DNA of 64,000 bases from Flavobacterium shii (GTDB lineage Bacteria; Bacteroidota; Bacteroidia; Flavobacteriales; Flavobacteriaceae): assembly GCF_025847235.1 (NCBI RefSeq), contig NZ_JAOZEW010000008.1, positions 124,001 to 188,000 of the forward strand, given 5' to 3'. The notes under the pieces are model-generated. The model saw only the letters and a program-made list of their open reading frames with translations, was not told the DNA's origin and made no database searches. Each line of letters starts with the position of its first letter. Position 1 is the stretch's first letter. This document shows positions 63,987 through 64,000 of this stretch, piece by piece. The position numbers and the translations under genes are program-made.

Positions 63987-64000
63987 CTCCCTTATTTCCT

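Overview
The window is chromosomal DNA of a Flavobacterium-like member of the Bacteroidota. The signs are AT-rich DNA, SusC/SusD proteins, hybrid two-component sensors, many lipoproteins, SprB repeats with a type IX secretion (T9SS) C-terminal signal, promoters of the form TTG-N19/20-TAnnTTTG, and many Crp/Fnr-type regulators. No rRNA, tRNA, insertion sequence, prophage or CRISPR array was seen.

Positions 1-9898 (all minus strand) form a fructan utilisation locus: SusD (cut by the window edge), SusC, a GH32 levanase/inulinase, an MFS sugar porter, and a hybrid sensor/AraC regulator with a periplasmic sugar-binding domain, arranged like the fructose-sensing system of Bacteroides. Then come a PAS-LuxR regulator, a Crp/Fnr regulator and a 1007-residue surface protein carrying five near-identical 228-bp SprB repeats. 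At 15255-17036 lies an ArsR/SRPBCC/hydrolase operon. Its hydrolase is cut by one in-frame TAG, and its promoter holds two palindromic operators. At 17316-22081 a probable metal-uptake locus combines a palindrome-bearing promoter, a His/Cys-rich small protein, two DUF4625-type lipoproteins and a TonB receptor. It is followed by a small HTH gene, a strongly structured RNA-like element and a YdjM-like membrane protein.

Positions 23947-34640 hold an esterase, a Crp/Fnr regulator, a lipoprotein dioxygenase/pirin/unknown operon, a LytS/LytTR pair, a cupin plus MarR-GNAT fusion, a broken small gene with no intact reading frame, and a YceI/cytochrome c/DUF5777/OB-fold operon opposite an HxlR regulator. 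Positions 34724-48983 are a string of mostly single genes: CAP lipoprotein, GH12 glucanase, MpaB-like oxygenase, FabI, an aegerolysin-like/PI-PLC fusion, polysaccharide deacetylase, DUF1622, GH2, patatin, GNAT, DUF2141, DUF4397 and an exported RidA-like protein.

Positions 49077-63904 contain a CRP-like regulator beside a perfect TGTGA-N6-TCACA site, a cobalamin riboswitch with no evident target gene, aconitase, a hyaluronan-synthase-like glycosyltransferase with a 17-bp inverted repeat upstream, a large Gly-rich secreted protein, an aspartic-protease-like protein, two small genes and the succinate dehydrogenase operon. Several dispersed hairpin repeat families sit between genes. The items most worth checking are the orphan riboswitch, the structured element at 22447-22562, the aegerolysin/PI-PLC fusion, the metal-uptake locus and the two genes broken by in-frame stops.
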